Source: Klebsiella michiganensis
GTDB lineage: Bacteria; Pseudomonadota; Gammaproteobacteria; Enterobacterales; Enterobacteriaceae
Direction of reading: 5' to 3'
Assembly: GCA_000963575.1 (NCBI GenBank)
Contig: CP011077.1
Span: 4,216,001-4,280,000 of the forward strand
DNA length: 64,000 nucleotides
Positions within the stretch are counted from its first letter, which is position 1. Every line of letters begins with the position of its first letter. Positions 43,018 to 51,626 of this stretch are shown here, in pieces. A program made the translations under genes and the position numbers. Under the pieces are notes generated by a model. It had not been told where the DNA came from. It saw nothing but the letters and a program-made list of their open reading frames with translations, and did not search any database.

Positions 43018-43050
43018 AAAAGCCCCTGACGCAGACGCGTCAGGGGCTTT
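43018..43050 (-). terminator. Intrinsic terminator of the first secreted-protein gene
   Basis: AGCCCCTGACGC (43021-43032) and GCGTCAGGGGCT (43037-43048) form a perfect 12-bp stem with a 4-base loop; in minus-strand sense TTTGCTTTTAAG follows. It ends the gene at 43077-43487. Confidence 0.85.
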
Positions 43051-43076
43051 GGGAATATGCGGGTGTGGGGAGATTG

Positions 43077-43487
43077 TCAGTAACCGGTTTGTACCTTATA
43101 CAGCCGCAGGGTTTTGCTGCCCCGAACAATCTTCACATACAGGGCATTATCTTCCGCGCTGCGTACAAAACCGGCCTTCACATCGCCCTTACAGTCACCA
43201 CCATCGTAAGGAACATTGATGCCGGTCTGGCGCACCAGGTCGATAATCCCGAAGCTTAAATCTTCACAGGCTGGGCCCGGCAGGTCCTGAATCAGGGCAA
43301 ATTTATGGTCGTCGCTGACACCGGTCAGTGAGCACATGGACGTATTGATGTCGTTTCCCTGGCACCAGTACTCCTGGCCGGGATTGTCTTTATCCATCAG
43401 ACTTGCCGGAAGCTGAGCGGCACCGGCACTGAAGGCGGCAAGTGACAGAATGAGGGCAGGTACAGCAGAGGTCATTATTTTCAGCAT
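43077..43487 (-). CDS. Small secreted cysteine-containing protein
   Basis: The 136-aa protein has a Sec signal peptide (MLKIMTSAVPALILSLAAFS, cleavage likely after SAGA). The mature part has four cysteines, in EYWCQGN, SMCSLTG, PACEDLSF and GDCKGD. It shares its cysteine layout with the next gene upstream (43554-43991): a W-C, a second Cys 8-9 residues on, a Cys before E-D/G-aromatic, and a fourth in a C-(K/R)-x-(D/G) turn. Both are probably periplasmic and disulphide-bonded. No function is known; they sit as island cargo. Confidence 0.72.
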   Translation of the reverse strand: MLKIMTSAVPALILSLAAFSAGAAQLPASLMDKDNPGQEYWCQGNDINTSMCSLTGVSDDHKFALIQDLPGPACEDLSFGIIDLVRQTGINVPYDGGDCKGDVKAGFVRSAEDNALYVKIVRGSKTLRLYKVQTGY

Positions 43488-43553
43488 GGTCTTCTTCCTG
43501 AATTAATCCAGCCCGCTGTCGGGCAAAATGAGAGAGGTTGATATCGGGTGTTA

Positions 43554-43991
43554 TCAGAAGCGCCGGTAGCGAAACAGCTCTTTGCCCTGGTAAAGTGCCA
43601 CCAGGTCGTCATATTCCGGCTTCTTCTGGTTGGGTTTAAAGGTCACTACCGTGCCCGGACGGCACAGGTCTTTTACGGTGAGTCCGTATTTCTTGTCCGG
43701 AGTAATGGTGAATCCTTTCGACACATCGTTGCGCATGATAGTTATCCAGCCCCACAGGCCGCCTTCGCAGTCTTTAAAGGGTGCGGAACGCACCGTGACC
43801 ATCCCGCCCAGGCGGTCAACAGACATGGCTTCGCATTTTCCGGTAACCTGACGATGCGCATCGCACCAGAAAATGTTCCCGTTGTTGTCATTAACTACAG
43901 CAGGGAGGGTCCGGTTATAAGGCTGAGCCTGAGCGCCCACACAGAGCAGAAGGCTGCCGGTAATACCCAGTACTTTAATCAGTGTTTTCAT
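43554..43991 (-). CDS. Small secreted cysteine-containing protein, paralogue-like
   Basis: The 145-aa protein begins MKTLIKVLGITGSLLLCVGA and is cleaved probably after QA. The mature part has cysteines in IFWCDAH, TGKCEAMS, FKDCEGGLW and DLCRPGT. The order and spacing match those in the gene downstream although overall identity is low, so the pair may be diverged duplicates. I start at ATG 43991; the open frame reaches 44117 but enters the neighbour. It is followed on the minus strand by the other secreted gene, 66 bp away. Confidence 0.72.
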   Translation of the reverse strand: MKTLIKVLGITGSLLLCVGAQAQPYNRTLPAVVNDNNGNIFWCDAHRQVTGKCEAMSVDRLGGMVTVRSAPFKDCEGGLWGWITIMRNDVSKGFTITPDKKYGLTVKDLCRPGTVVTFKPNQKKPEYDDLVALYQGKELFRYRRF

Positions 43992-44032
43992 TACGTTGGT
44001 CCTAAACAGAGAAAGAATCAGGTAGCGGTCAT

Positions 44033-44569
44033 TCAGGCCCAGACAGTCAGGGCCAGCATCAAAAGCCATACCCAGAAGTAAGCCGGTTTCTGACCGAGAG
44101 TTTTCGCCCGCCGCCACAGATAGAACGGCACCAGCCAGGCCAGTTTGCCGAACGTGGTGGTGTCCACTCCGGCCTTACGCAGGCGTCGTTCATCGAGATA
44201 CCCCAGAGCAATATTGAGCAGCAGCGTGATAAACCAGTACTGCCCACCCGAGACGGCATCATATGCCTCGTCAAATGACATCCCGCTCAATCCTGCAGTC
44301 CACAACTCCAGCGCGTAGCCAATGAAGGGAGCAAATGCCAGCGTCCACACAACGCCACCCGGAATGCGGTTCCCCGGCAGCGCTGGTGGTGTGGTGCTCC
44401 GGAGCAGCGTCGAAGCCAGCGGAGTAGCGGAGACCGGCTGCCACTCTGCCATTCCCTGTCGCCACACCAGAGTGGATGCAGTCAGTTCACCGCGCATAAT
44501 CAGGCTGGTGATGTCGTCTTCGGTCACATTGTCGTGGCGTATGCCATTTTTCTCGTAATGCCAGGTCAT
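44033..44569 (-). CDS. DUF4339 (GYF-like) membrane protein
   Basis: The 178-aa protein begins MTWHYEKNGIRHDNVTEDDI and has LIMRGELTASTLVWRQGMAEW, the DUF4339/GYF_2 domain (about residues 1-55), then four hydrophobic helices (about 72-90, 107-122, 140-155, 160-178). DUF4339 domains bind proline-rich or unknown partners on the cytoplasmic side. The function is unknown; it is a cargo gene of the CP4-like module, between the secreted proteins and the WYL regulator. Confidence 0.78.
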   Translation of the reverse strand: MTWHYEKNGIRHDNVTEDDITSLIMRGELTASTLVWRQGMAEWQPVSATPLASTLLRSTTPPALPGNRIPGGVVWTLAFAPFIGYALELWTAGLSGMSFDEAYDAVSGGQYWFITLLLNIALGYLDERRLRKAGVDTTTFGKLAWLVPFYLWRRAKTLGQKPAYFWVWLLMLALTVWA

Positions 44570-44594
44570 TGTTTTTCCTTCTTAACAGAGGTAA

Positions 44595-45305
44595 TTAAAT
44601 CAGTGTGTTGCCCGGCTCCTCCTCTGAGGGCCCAGGAGACAGGACTTCACGGATACAGCTGAAGTGCGGAAGGGCCCGGATAAAGCCCGCCTGTGTGGTT
44701 AACTGGCTGAGACGTTTTAGCGGGGTGAAAGTTGTATTGAGGACTGTCACCGCATGGATGGTCGCCAGTGGATGCACGGTGATATGCCCGTTAAGTTCAC
44801 CGGTGAGGTACCAGCAGCCGTCGAGTGATATCAGGCGGTACGGGGCCAGTCCGTCACAGCGCTCTCCCTCAGCCAGCAGCAGTACCCGTTGGCAGGCGGT
44901 AATAGCACTGACGAGACGGTAGAACACCAGTGAGGTGGCCGGTGATATAGTCTGTGGCGGTTGCCACACCAGACAGGGCATCCCTCCTGCTGTGAGCAGC
45001 ATGCCCGCCAGACGCCGGTCCAGCCCCGGAAAGATATCGGCCAGTCCGGACCGGTGAGCAAAGGTCAGCGCATCCAGCTCACCCTGTACGCCCCCACTGG
45101 TGCTGCGCAGGCGGCATTGCCCTCGTCGATACTCCAGGTCCAGATACATCAGCCGTTCGCGAAAATCCCGTCGCAGGGTACGGACTGACACACTAAACTC
45201 TGCAGCCAGCCGGGCCATGTTCAGCGTCTCACCGGCAACCAGGCGGCTGATTATCAGTGACAGCCTGACAGCCAGTCGGTCGTGACGGCGCTCTGCCTGT
45301 GTTAT
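44595..45305 (-). CDS. WYL-domain transcriptional regulator (YfjR-like), apparent ATA start codon
   Basis: This is a DeoR/YafY-type regulator: an N-terminal winged helix (LIISRLVAGETLNMARLAAE, then FSVSVRTLRRDFRERLMYLD) and a WYL effector domain (about residues 130-200, with YRLISLDGCWYLTG). The open frame begins well before the first ATG (45218), and the residues upstream of that ATG are the required first helix of the DNA-binding domain. A good site, GGAG, lies seven bases before an ATA codon at 45305-45303, giving ITQAERRHDRLAVRLSLIIS. In relatives this position is ATG. So translation may use ATA, or only a truncated form from 45218 is made (207 aa). Confidence 0.75.
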   Translation of the reverse strand: MTQAERRHDRLAVRLSLIISRLVAGETLNMARLAAEFSVSVRTLRRDFRERLMYLDLEYRRGQCRLRSTSGGVQGELDALTFAHRSGLADIFPGLDRRLAGMLLTAGGMPCLVWQPPQTISPATSLVFYRLVSAITACQRVLLLAEGERCDGLAPYRLISLDGCWYLTGELNGHITVHPLATIHAVTVLNTTFTPLKRLSQLTTQAGFIRALPHFSCIREVLSPGPSEEEPGNTLI

Positions 45306-45513
45306 CTCAAATCTCCGTAATAATTAACTGACTGAATATGAAATGATTCTAAAGAGGGGGGCGGACAGGGTATGGACATGGAATGAACTATTTTTTATCT
45401 GCCACCGGAGGCAAGCCCAACGCGGCGCACCGTGAAATACGGTGATAAAACACTCAATCCAATGGAGGTAAAACGGACAGGGAGTGTCCTTTCCCAACAT
45501 GCTGATAACAAGC

Positions 45514-46338
45514 TCAGGACTGAAACCCACTCAGCATCGCTTCCGCCATCACCCAGAGAGCCCGGTTGAGCTTCACATCGCCGTCGATACCACGCACGGC
45601 GCGGGTATGTGTTCGCCCACCTTTTGCACTCCGGCCACTGAGCCCGCCCTTAATCAGGTTCTCCTGAATACGCTGGTATGTGGTCCACAGGTCATTGCTC
45701 TCATCCTGCCAGCGGCGTGGGGAGAGTATCTGAGGTGCTGTCACCGGCTGGTGGTCCTCACCAAAACGGTACGTCAGTGCAGCCTGTGCCAGAGCCTGTT
45801 GTGCAGGTGGCGGCAGCATCAGCGACTGCATGGCATCCCGCTTCTCTTCCACACGGTCAAAAATACCCAGCACTTCATACGCCCCCTCAATCACCTGACT
45901 CACGACATCTCCTTTGTGCGGTACCCGCACCTCGCCGAACGATTCACCGCAGACAAGCCCGTTCTGGCATACCGCACGGAATAATCCCGGTAACATCTGA
46001 TACGAGCTGGTGCCGTCATGAGAATTGAGCAGAATGATTTCTGGGACTTGCTTGCCAGTAATTTGTCCCTCCCGGCGCAGACGTAACATATGCTTTGTAT
46101 GCTCGCGACGCCCTGGGTCACGCACCCGGGTCTGGCAGGCAAAGAAAGGCTGAAAGCCTTCACACTGCAGATTTTCAAGAACGGTAATGGTTGGTATCCA
46201 GGTATACCGTGCGCTACGAGACGCATGCTTCTCCTCGCTGAAGACACTGGGCACTACACGAAACAGCTCTTCCTGGGTTAACGGACGGTCACGACGAATA
46301 AGGTTTGCTGCGCCAAAGCGCGAAGCCAGACGGGTCAT
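45514..46338 (-). CDS. DUF932 domain protein (YfjQ-like)
   Basis: The 274-aa protein (MTRLASRFGAANLIRRDRPL, VFSEEKHASRSARYTWIPTI, LNSHDGTSSYQMLPGLFRAV) belongs to the DUF932/YfjQ/YubP family, common on plasmids and CP4 islands. Some DUF932 proteins are phage- or plasmid-encoded with unknown function. ATG 46338 has GAGGAG seven bases upstream. It follows the YfjP-like gene in the same order as in CP4-57, separated by a terminator. Confidence 0.85.
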   Translation of the reverse strand: MTRLASRFGAANLIRRDRPLTQEELFRVVPSVFSEEKHASRSARYTWIPTITVLENLQCEGFQPFFACQTRVRDPGRREHTKHMLRLRREGQITGKQVPEIILLNSHDGTSSYQMLPGLFRAVCQNGLVCGESFGEVRVPHKGDVVSQVIEGAYEVLGIFDRVEEKRDAMQSLMLPPPAQQALAQAALTYRFGEDHQPVTAPQILSPRRWQDESNDLWTTYQRIQENLIKGGLSGRSAKGGRTHTRAVRGIDGDVKLNRALWVMAEAMLSGFQS

Positions 46339-46370
46339 AAGCAGACTCCTCATGATGGAAAATTAAATAC

Positions 46371-46402
46371 AAAAAGCCCCGCCGCAAAATCGCGGCAGGG
46401 CT
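46371..46402 (-). terminator. Intrinsic terminator of the YfjP-like GTPase gene
   Basis: GCCCCGCCGC (46376-46385) pairs with GCGGCAGGGC (46392-46401) with one mismatch and a 6-base loop; in minus-strand sense TTTTTGTATT follows. It lies 31 bp after the GTPase stop. Confidence 0.8.
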
Positions 46403-46432
46403 CAGGAAACTACGGGTTAGAAGGGTTAATGT

Positions 46433-47296
46433 TCAGAAGAAGAAATTCCAGACTGCACGGGCGACTGATACCACGATGTCGCGCACAGACTGGATGACTG
46501 ACCGAACCTGGGCCGGTATCAGGGGCATGGAACTTACTGTATCCAGTACCGAGCCGACCGTTTCACCAAAATCGTCACGGGCTTTTTTATTAACGGCATC
46601 GGTACGAAGTGGCGCACTGAGTTGTACTGCCACCTGACTACTGGCCTCCCGTGGCAAGCAACGAATCATCCGCTCAGCCATCATCCGCAGCCCCCACTGC
46701 AAACGTATCGACACCGCACAGACAGGGTTTACAGGTTGGAACAACTCATGCAGCAGACAGATTTTGAGGCTGATATTTCGTTTCTGCTCTGTAGACAGCT
46801 TTTCACCACCGCAGGTGGGTTCAACCTTGTCAGACTGGCTGATAACAAACAACACCTTATGCCGGTATGCTTCACCAATCACCTGCCGGTAAAAATGTTC
46901 ATCTACGGCCAGCGCCCGATCATCACCCTTAATCAACCACAGAACCAGATCCAGCTGGGGGAGCTGTTTACGGTACAGCGTGGCATACTCTGTATCCCGG
47001 CGCTCAGACTCCCCGACGCCGGGTAAATCCACCAGCGTCATAAAGCGCTTCCCCACTTGCAGGCGAAAGCGTAAGGGTTCGCGTGTGCAGGCGGTCACAT
47101 CGCTGACCGGTGAAATCTCACCGGTAAACAGGGCATTACATAAGCTGCTCTTGCCCGAGCCAGTTTTACCCATGATGCCAATCACCGGCTCATAGTCAGT
47201 AAGCTGATTTATCTGCTGCAGAATACGCTCTGATGCCCAGTGCGGCAGGTTAGAAAGCGAATGCTGCAGTGACTGTAAACCTTCAAATTGATTCAT
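46433..47296 (-). CDS. YfjP/YeeP-family GTPase
   Basis: The 287-aa protein is an Era-like small GTPase: P-loop GIMGKTGSGKSSLCNAL (about residues 40-56), Thr of switch I in SDVTACTREPL, G3 as VDLPGVGES, and G4 as VISQSDKVEP. The C-terminal 80 residues (VGSVLDTVSSMPLIPAQVRS and a hydrophobic tail ending AVWNFFF) may associate with the membrane. The family heads CP4-type modules; its cellular role is unknown. The gene order after it (DUF932, WYL regulator, ..., KlcA, RadC, CbeA, CbtA) matches the CP4-57 series. Confidence 0.88.
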   Translation of the reverse strand: MNQFEGLQSLQHSLSNLPHWASERILQQINQLTDYEPVIGIMGKTGSGKSSLCNALFTGEISPVSDVTACTREPLRFRLQVGKRFMTLVDLPGVGESERRDTEYATLYRKQLPQLDLVLWLIKGDDRALAVDEHFYRQVIGEAYRHKVLFVISQSDKVEPTCGGEKLSTEQKRNISLKICLLHELFQPVNPVCAVSIRLQWGLRMMAERMIRCLPREASSQVAVQLSAPLRTDAVNKKARDDFGETVGSVLDTVSSMPLIPAQVRSVIQSVRDIVVSVARAVWNFFF

Positions 47297-47318
47297 TACT
47301 GCTCCTCTGAAATGAAAA

Positions 47319-47350
47319 CAAAAAAGGCAAGACCGTGAGGTTCTGCCTTT
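47319..47350. terminator. Bidirectional hairpin between GTPase and LysR genes
   Basis: AAAGGCAAGACC (47323-47334) and GGTTCTGCCTTT (47339-47350) pair with a two-base mismatch, preceded by A tracts and followed by T residues. It lies 97 bp after the LysR stop on the minus strand and just upstream of the GTPase start, so it probably ends LysR transcripts. Confidence 0.6.
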
Positions 47351-47412
47351 AATGAGGTATGTTCAGGGGAATGATATATATCTGAATATTTTTAGAATGC
47401 TGATAGGCCGTT

Positions 47413-47428
47413 CTGTGCCAGAAGCGGA
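47413..47428. repeat. Seam repeat, copy A
   Basis: CTGTGCCAGAAGCGGA, identical to 53832-53847 and, in reverse complement, related to 49780-49806 and 56115-56138. It is in the short spacer between the CP4-like module and the LysR gene. Confidence 0.5.
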
Positions 47429-47446
47429 TGTTACTTCTTGCATATT

Positions 47447-48358
47447 TCAATTTTCTTCTCCCCACAGCGGTGTATCTCCTAACGCTTTAGCAATAAAATC
47501 AACAAAGCTGCGAACCTTGAAAGGAATACGGATCGCGCTGGGATAAACAGCCTGAATAGTAAGTTCAGTCGTCCGGTATGCTGGCAGCAGCTTTATCAGC
47601 TTGCCCTGCTTAATATGCTCGCCAAAAACAAAGTTGGGCCCGTAAGCAATGCCTGTTCCGGCCAGTACGGATTCAAGAAGCAACTGAATGTTATTGGCAG
47701 TCATACGGCATGGGCCTTCAATACTGTGCGGCCTGCCTTGTGCATCATAAATCGTCCAGTCTCCCGCTGAAACCGCCTGGCTGAACGCCAGTCGAGGCGC
47801 ACGGGAAAGATCATCCGGCGTCTCTGGTGTGCCATGTTTTTTCAAATACTCCGGTGAAGCGCACAAAACCATCCTGCAAGGTGCCAGCCGCCGCGTAACC
47901 AGTGTCGGATCCTCAAAACGCCCAACTCGGATGGCAACATCGATTCGATTTTCGAGCAGATCGGCGTATTTATCCTCCAGTACAACGTCCAGACTGACCT
48001 CCGGAAATTGCTCCAGGTAGCGTGATACGATCCTACCAAGATGCATTGCACCGAAGGCGACCGGTGCTGCAACGCGAAGCAACCCCTTCGGTGTTTTCTG
48101 AACATCACTGGCTTCCCGGTTCGCATCCTCAAGAACCTCAAGAATAACTTTGCAACGTTCATAATACCGCTCACCGGCATCCGTCAGGCTAAGACGGCGT
48201 GTTGAACGCTGAAGAAGTCGTACATTTAGATCAGATTCTATAGCGCTGACATGCTTTCCTGCCATTGCAGCCGAAAGCTTAAAACGTCTCGCGGCGGCGG
48301 CGAAACTGCCTTCATCCACTGCCGCGATAAAAATCTGCATGCTGGTGAACCTGTCCAT
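47447..48358 (-). CDS. LysR family transcriptional regulator
   Basis: The 303-aa protein has an N-terminal LysR helix-turn-helix (TSMQIFIAAVDEGSFAAAAR, then KLSAAMAGKHVSAIESDLNV) and a substrate-binding domain (LLRVAAPVAFGAMHLGRIVS to KVRSFVDFIAK). This is the CrgA/DmlR-like subgroup with a conserved GLLRV-AP. It is divergent from the hydrolase fusion at 48471, and the 112-bp spacer is the likely operator, so it probably regulates that gene. Confidence 0.9.
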   Translation of the reverse strand: MDRFTSMQIFIAAVDEGSFAAAARRFKLSAAMAGKHVSAIESDLNVRLLQRSTRRLSLTDAGERYYERCKVILEVLEDANREASDVQKTPKGLLRVAAPVAFGAMHLGRIVSRYLEQFPEVSLDVVLEDKYADLLENRIDVAIRVGRFEDPTLVTRRLAPCRMVLCASPEYLKKHGTPETPDDLSRAPRLAFSQAVSAGDWTIYDAQGRPHSIEGPCRMTANNIQLLLESVLAGTGIAYGPNFVFGEHIKQGKLIKLLPAYRTTELTIQAVYPSAIRIPFKVRSFVDFIAKALGDTPLWGEEN

Positions 48359-48470
48359 AACTTACCACCATTCGATAATCAGAGTATCGGCTGTCGACAC
48401 AATTACGCTGATTATCATCACTCATGACAGCAATTACCATTACCTTAATGACATGAAGAGGCATGAGACG

Positions 48471-49631
48471 ATGAAAATTAAGGTGAATGGAACGGGTATC
48501 CACATTGAGCAACAGGGCAGCGGTGAAATTGCACTGGTATTTTTGCATTATTATGGCGGTTCATCCCGTACATGGGAGAGCGTGATAAGTCAGTTACCTG
48601 ACCACTACCGCACAGTTGCAATCGACCACCGGGGCTGGGGGGGCTCAGACGCACCTAAATCAGGATACCGAATTGGTGACCTTGCTCGGGATGCCGAAGG
48701 GGTTATTTCAGCGCTTGAGCTTAAACGCTACATTCTTATTGGCCATTCGATGGGGGGAAAAGTTGCCCAACTGATGGCGTCGCGTCGGCCTGCAGGTCTT
48801 GAAGGCCTGATGCTTATCGCTCCCTCTCCACCTTCACCTATGCGTCTCACGCCTGAGCAGCGCGATACGTTATCCAGCGCATATAACAGCCGCGAATCTG
48901 TCGGCTTTGTGATTGATAATGTCCTGACAGCGGGGGCACTAAGTTCTGCTCTGCGTGAACAGGTAATCGAGGACAGTTTGAGGGCCTCATCCGAGGCCAA
49001 AGAAGGCTGGCCTAATACGGCTATCGGCGAAGACATTACCCAGGAAGTGGCCTCAATTAATGTCCCTGTGACGGTCATTTCAGGGGAGTTGGATCGTGTA
49101 GACCTTCCGGCTACTCTGCAAAGAGAATTGCTGCCCCTTATTTCACATGCATCAATGTATATTATTCCAGACGTCGGACATCTCTTGCCTCTGGAGGCCC
49201 CTACAGAGGTCGCCAGCCACCTGTTAAAATTTACAGCCGCCATTGAAGGGGGGACAGCAGTCTACCATTCGCCTGTCGAAACGATAGCCGCGTTTGATGA
49301 TGCTTTCAATGCAGGCAGGGTTGATGACCTGCTGGCTCTGTTCAGTAACCGTGCCACTATGAAAATGACTGATGGTGTGGTCATCGAAAGCGATCCTGAA
49401 AAGCTTCGGGACACTTTTTTGTCACTGACATCATCCCAGCCAGTTATCAGAAACCATATCCGCTCGATCCTCTCCGCCGGTGAAATTGCTCTGCTTATTA
49501 TTGACTGGACTTTGACCATAACCACCAAGGATAGAACACTGCACGAAGAGTCCGGTACAGCAACGCAGGTGTTGTTGCGAAGCGTTGACGGAGGTTGGCG
49601 GCTGCTGATTTCAAATCCATCAGGAACGTAG
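48471..49631 (+). CDS. Alpha/beta hydrolase fused to a SnoaL/NTF2-like domain
   Basis: The 386-aa protein has an alpha/beta-hydrolase fold in residues 1-265: oxyanion segment LVFLHYYGGSSRTW, nucleophile in LIGHSMGGKVAQ (GxSxG), the acid in SGELDRVD, and His in PDVGHLLPLEA. Residues about 272-386 (TIAAFDDAFNAGRVDDLLAL, SGTATQVLLRSVDGGWRL) form an NTF2/SnoaL-like (YybH-type) domain. The two-domain fusion is less usual than either alone and suggests a hydrolase acting on a small ester or lactone with a second pocket. GAAGAGG lies nine bases before ATG 48471; the upstream frame to 48339 is not protein-like. It is presumably controlled by the divergent LysR. Confidence 0.85.
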   Translation: MKIKVNGTGIHIEQQGSGEIALVFLHYYGGSSRTWESVISQLPDHYRTVAIDHRGWGGSDAPKSGYRIGDLARDAEGVISALELKRYILIGHSMGGKVAQLMASRRPAGLEGLMLIAPSPPSPMRLTPEQRDTLSSAYNSRESVGFVIDNVLTAGALSSALREQVIEDSLRASSEAKEGWPNTAIGEDITQEVASINVPVTVISGELDRVDLPATLQRELLPLISHASMYIIPDVGHLLPLEAPTEVASHLLKFTAAIEGGTAVYHSPVETIAAFDDAFNAGRVDDLLALFSNRATMKMTDGVVIESDPEKLRDTFLSLTSSQPVIRNHIRSILSAGEIALLIIDWTLTITTKDRTLHEESGTATQVLLRSVDGGWRLLISNPSGT

Positions 49632-49973
49632 TGAGTTCAGTAAGAATAGCTTGCGCTAGCAATATCGCGTGGCTGCAGAGAGGTAAGTGACATCCGCCAC
49701 CACCCGCATGCCGTTTTAAGGCATGCGGTAATAACGATGAGCGCAAGATTGCTGTTATGTCTTGCTGCTTTCGGAGCGCCTGCTTTTCGCTCACAGCGGA
49801 CCTTCAAACCAGCCATCTCGTCCTCTCTGTGCCGAAAGCTGAAGTAGCTAATAGCACTTATTGTTGATCAATGAAGAGCTGGTCAATTGAATAGGCTAAT
49901 TTAATTGATAGCTAGCGTAACTATGAGGAGACACACTCATAGTGATGAGCGTGTTCCCATATAAATGATCAGA
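49632..49973. other. 342-bp spacer containing a seam repeat
   Basis: No open frame of note. The only recognisable item is a degenerate repeat copy at about 49780-49806 (TTTTCGCTCACAGCGGACCTTC). The spacer separates the hydrolase gene from the Lamassu-like pair, whose 3' end is at 49974. Confidence 0.55.
49780..49806. repeat. Seam repeat, copy D
   Basis: CTGCTTTTCGCTCACAGCGG followed by ACCTTCA matches 56115-56142 at about 23 of 26 positions and is distantly related, in reverse complement, to CTGTGCCAGAAGCGGA. Confidence 0.45.
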
Positions 49974-51626
49974 TTATGATAACGCAGCTCGTTCATAAAG
50001 AGGCATAATCTCTTGATAAACCTGATTGTAAAGCTCTGATTTTAGCAGACTGTATTTTTCAGTCATAATAAGTGTTTTAAACTGATTCGTTTCTCTTTCA
50101 AATGAAACTGAGCCGATAATTAGCTGGCTATTAGTTGATAAACCATTAATACATAAATCGAATAACTTTTTTGTTGTGCGCGGATCTGGATCTTGTTGTT
50201 TAGGCGAGTCAATTACTACTGGAAGCATAGGACTTGTCGATTTATCTTCTATTGTTTTTAGAAGAGCATAGTGATAAGCCAATATTGACCTTGGAGCACG
50301 GCTGCCTGTTTCGCTCTTAGAAATCGGACCATATTGAAGAATAGTTCCAACTTTAGGATCTTTGATACCTAACTCAGTTTGCGCAAACTTCAGTGACTCT
50401 TTAAACTTATCATTGATTTCTTTTGCTCGCTTTTTATCTTCGAACTTTGCTATTTCTTTTGAAAGCTGAGTTCTAGCAACATCCAATTCGCCTATTTTTA
50501 GCAGTAATTCGTTAATTTGCTCATCGAAAGTTACCTCAACCTGCTTACTTGCTTGAGACTTAATAACGTCTTGAAGAGTCAGTTGCTCTTTGACTTCCAG
50601 AAGCATGTTTTTGAGTTCTGAGCTTAAGCTTATAGCCTGTTTCAAATCTTCTTTAATTTTAGAGAGTTGATCATCATATACAGATTTTTCCTCATACAAC
50701 TTTGGTATGATTTGCAATAGCTTTTCTTTATTCTCAAGTACTACATATCTCGCTTCTAAGCCTGCCGATGGTAGCAAAGAATCTATATCATTTTCATCGA
50801 GCTGTCTTTTTGATTCCTCTATTTCTGTTACTAATTCATCTCGTAGAGATAATATTTTTATGAGCTTAATTCTGTATTCTGTTTCTTCTTGATGTAAGTC
50901 TTGGCACTTACGAAGGAAACGTTCCAGCAGCTCTTCATAATATTTTACATCCACATCGAAAAGTACTCTTCCAAATGACTCTTCGAATCGCTTTTTAGCT
51001 CTCTTTAGAGCTTTTAACGTCGTTCGGATTTCAACAAGATCGATATCAATTAAATTAATCTTTCCTTGTAAAGTATAGTACTCCTTTGGTTTTACACCAG
51101 TATGAAAATTCAAGATATTTTTTTGCCAGTCCTCATACATAGCCAAACTGCTAAATGAATCTAAAACCTTCCCCCAACCGTTATCTTGATCAATATAGTA
51201 AGGGAGATAAAGACTTGCTGGTTGTGCTTGTCCCTGAACCAAATTAGTTTTAGTCACAAGCTCCAAATTGAAATCAAAGACATCACGCACAGCTAATGCA
51301 ATCTCTGCACGAGAGCTAGAGGTCACTAAGTGATGCTCTTGTCCTGCTGTTATATCGAAAATGGAAATACGTTTTTCGTGGCGAAGAAACGCATAGTCAC
51401 GATTATTAACACAAATAACAACTTTTGAAACAAAGTTATCTTCTTTCCACTTTTTATCCAGTCGAACATCAGCACCTAATGTATGATATAAGCTCTTAAT
51501 AAAGCTAGACTTACCTGTGTCGTTCTCACCTGTAATGATATTAATATCAGGTGAGAACTTGAAGGAGAATCCTTTCTTATCGCGAAGGGATAATATATGA
51601 GCACTTTTAAAGTATATGCTTTTCAT
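49974..51626 (-). CDS. SMC-like ATPase, Lamassu LmuB-like
   Basis: The 550-aa protein is an SMC/RecN-type ATPase: Walker A GENDTGKSS (residues 33-41), a long coiled coil (about 175-410) with many charged heptads, a signature-like segment SETGSRAPRSILAYHYALL, and Walker B with D-loop LPVVIDSPKQQ (about 468-478). It is the partner of the DUF4297/Cap4-type nuclease encoded just upstream; GGAGG lies ahead of the ATG and the upstream stop overlaps it (TAATG), so they are translationally coupled. In Lamassu systems the SMC senses foreign DNA and unleashes the nuclease. At 550 aa it is on the short side. No third subunit gene is present. Confidence 0.8.
   Translation of the reverse strand: MKSIYFKSAHILSLRDKKGFSFKFSPDINIITGENDTGKSSFIKSLYHTLGADVRLDKKWKEDNFVSKVVICVNNRDYAFLRHEKRISIFDITAGQEHHLVTSSSRAEIALAVRDVFDFNLELVTKTNLVQGQAQPASLYLPYYIDQDNGWGKVLDSFSSLAMYEDWQKNILNFHTGVKPKEYYTLQGKINLIDIDLVEIRTTLKALKRAKKRFEESFGRVLFDVDVKYYEELLERFLRKCQDLHQEETEYRIKLIKILSLRDELVTEIEESKRQLDENDIDSLLPSAGLEARYVVLENKEKLLQIIPKLYEEKSVYDDQLSKIKEDLKQAISLSSELKNMLLEVKEQLTLQDVIKSQASKQVEVTFDEQINELLLKIGELDVARTQLSKEIAKFEDKKRAKEINDKFKESLKFAQTELGIKDPKVGTILQYGPISKSETGSRAPRSILAYHYALLKTIEDKSTSPMLPVVIDSPKQQDPDPRTTKKLFDLCINGLSTNSQLIIGSVSFERETNQFKTLIMTEKYSLLKSELYNQVYQEIMPLYERAALS

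Noticed and set aside
45484..45984. Plus-strand frames opposite the DUF932, RadC and KlcA genes
   Set aside because: They mirror the real minus-strand genes, have no family motifs, and lack ribosome sites.
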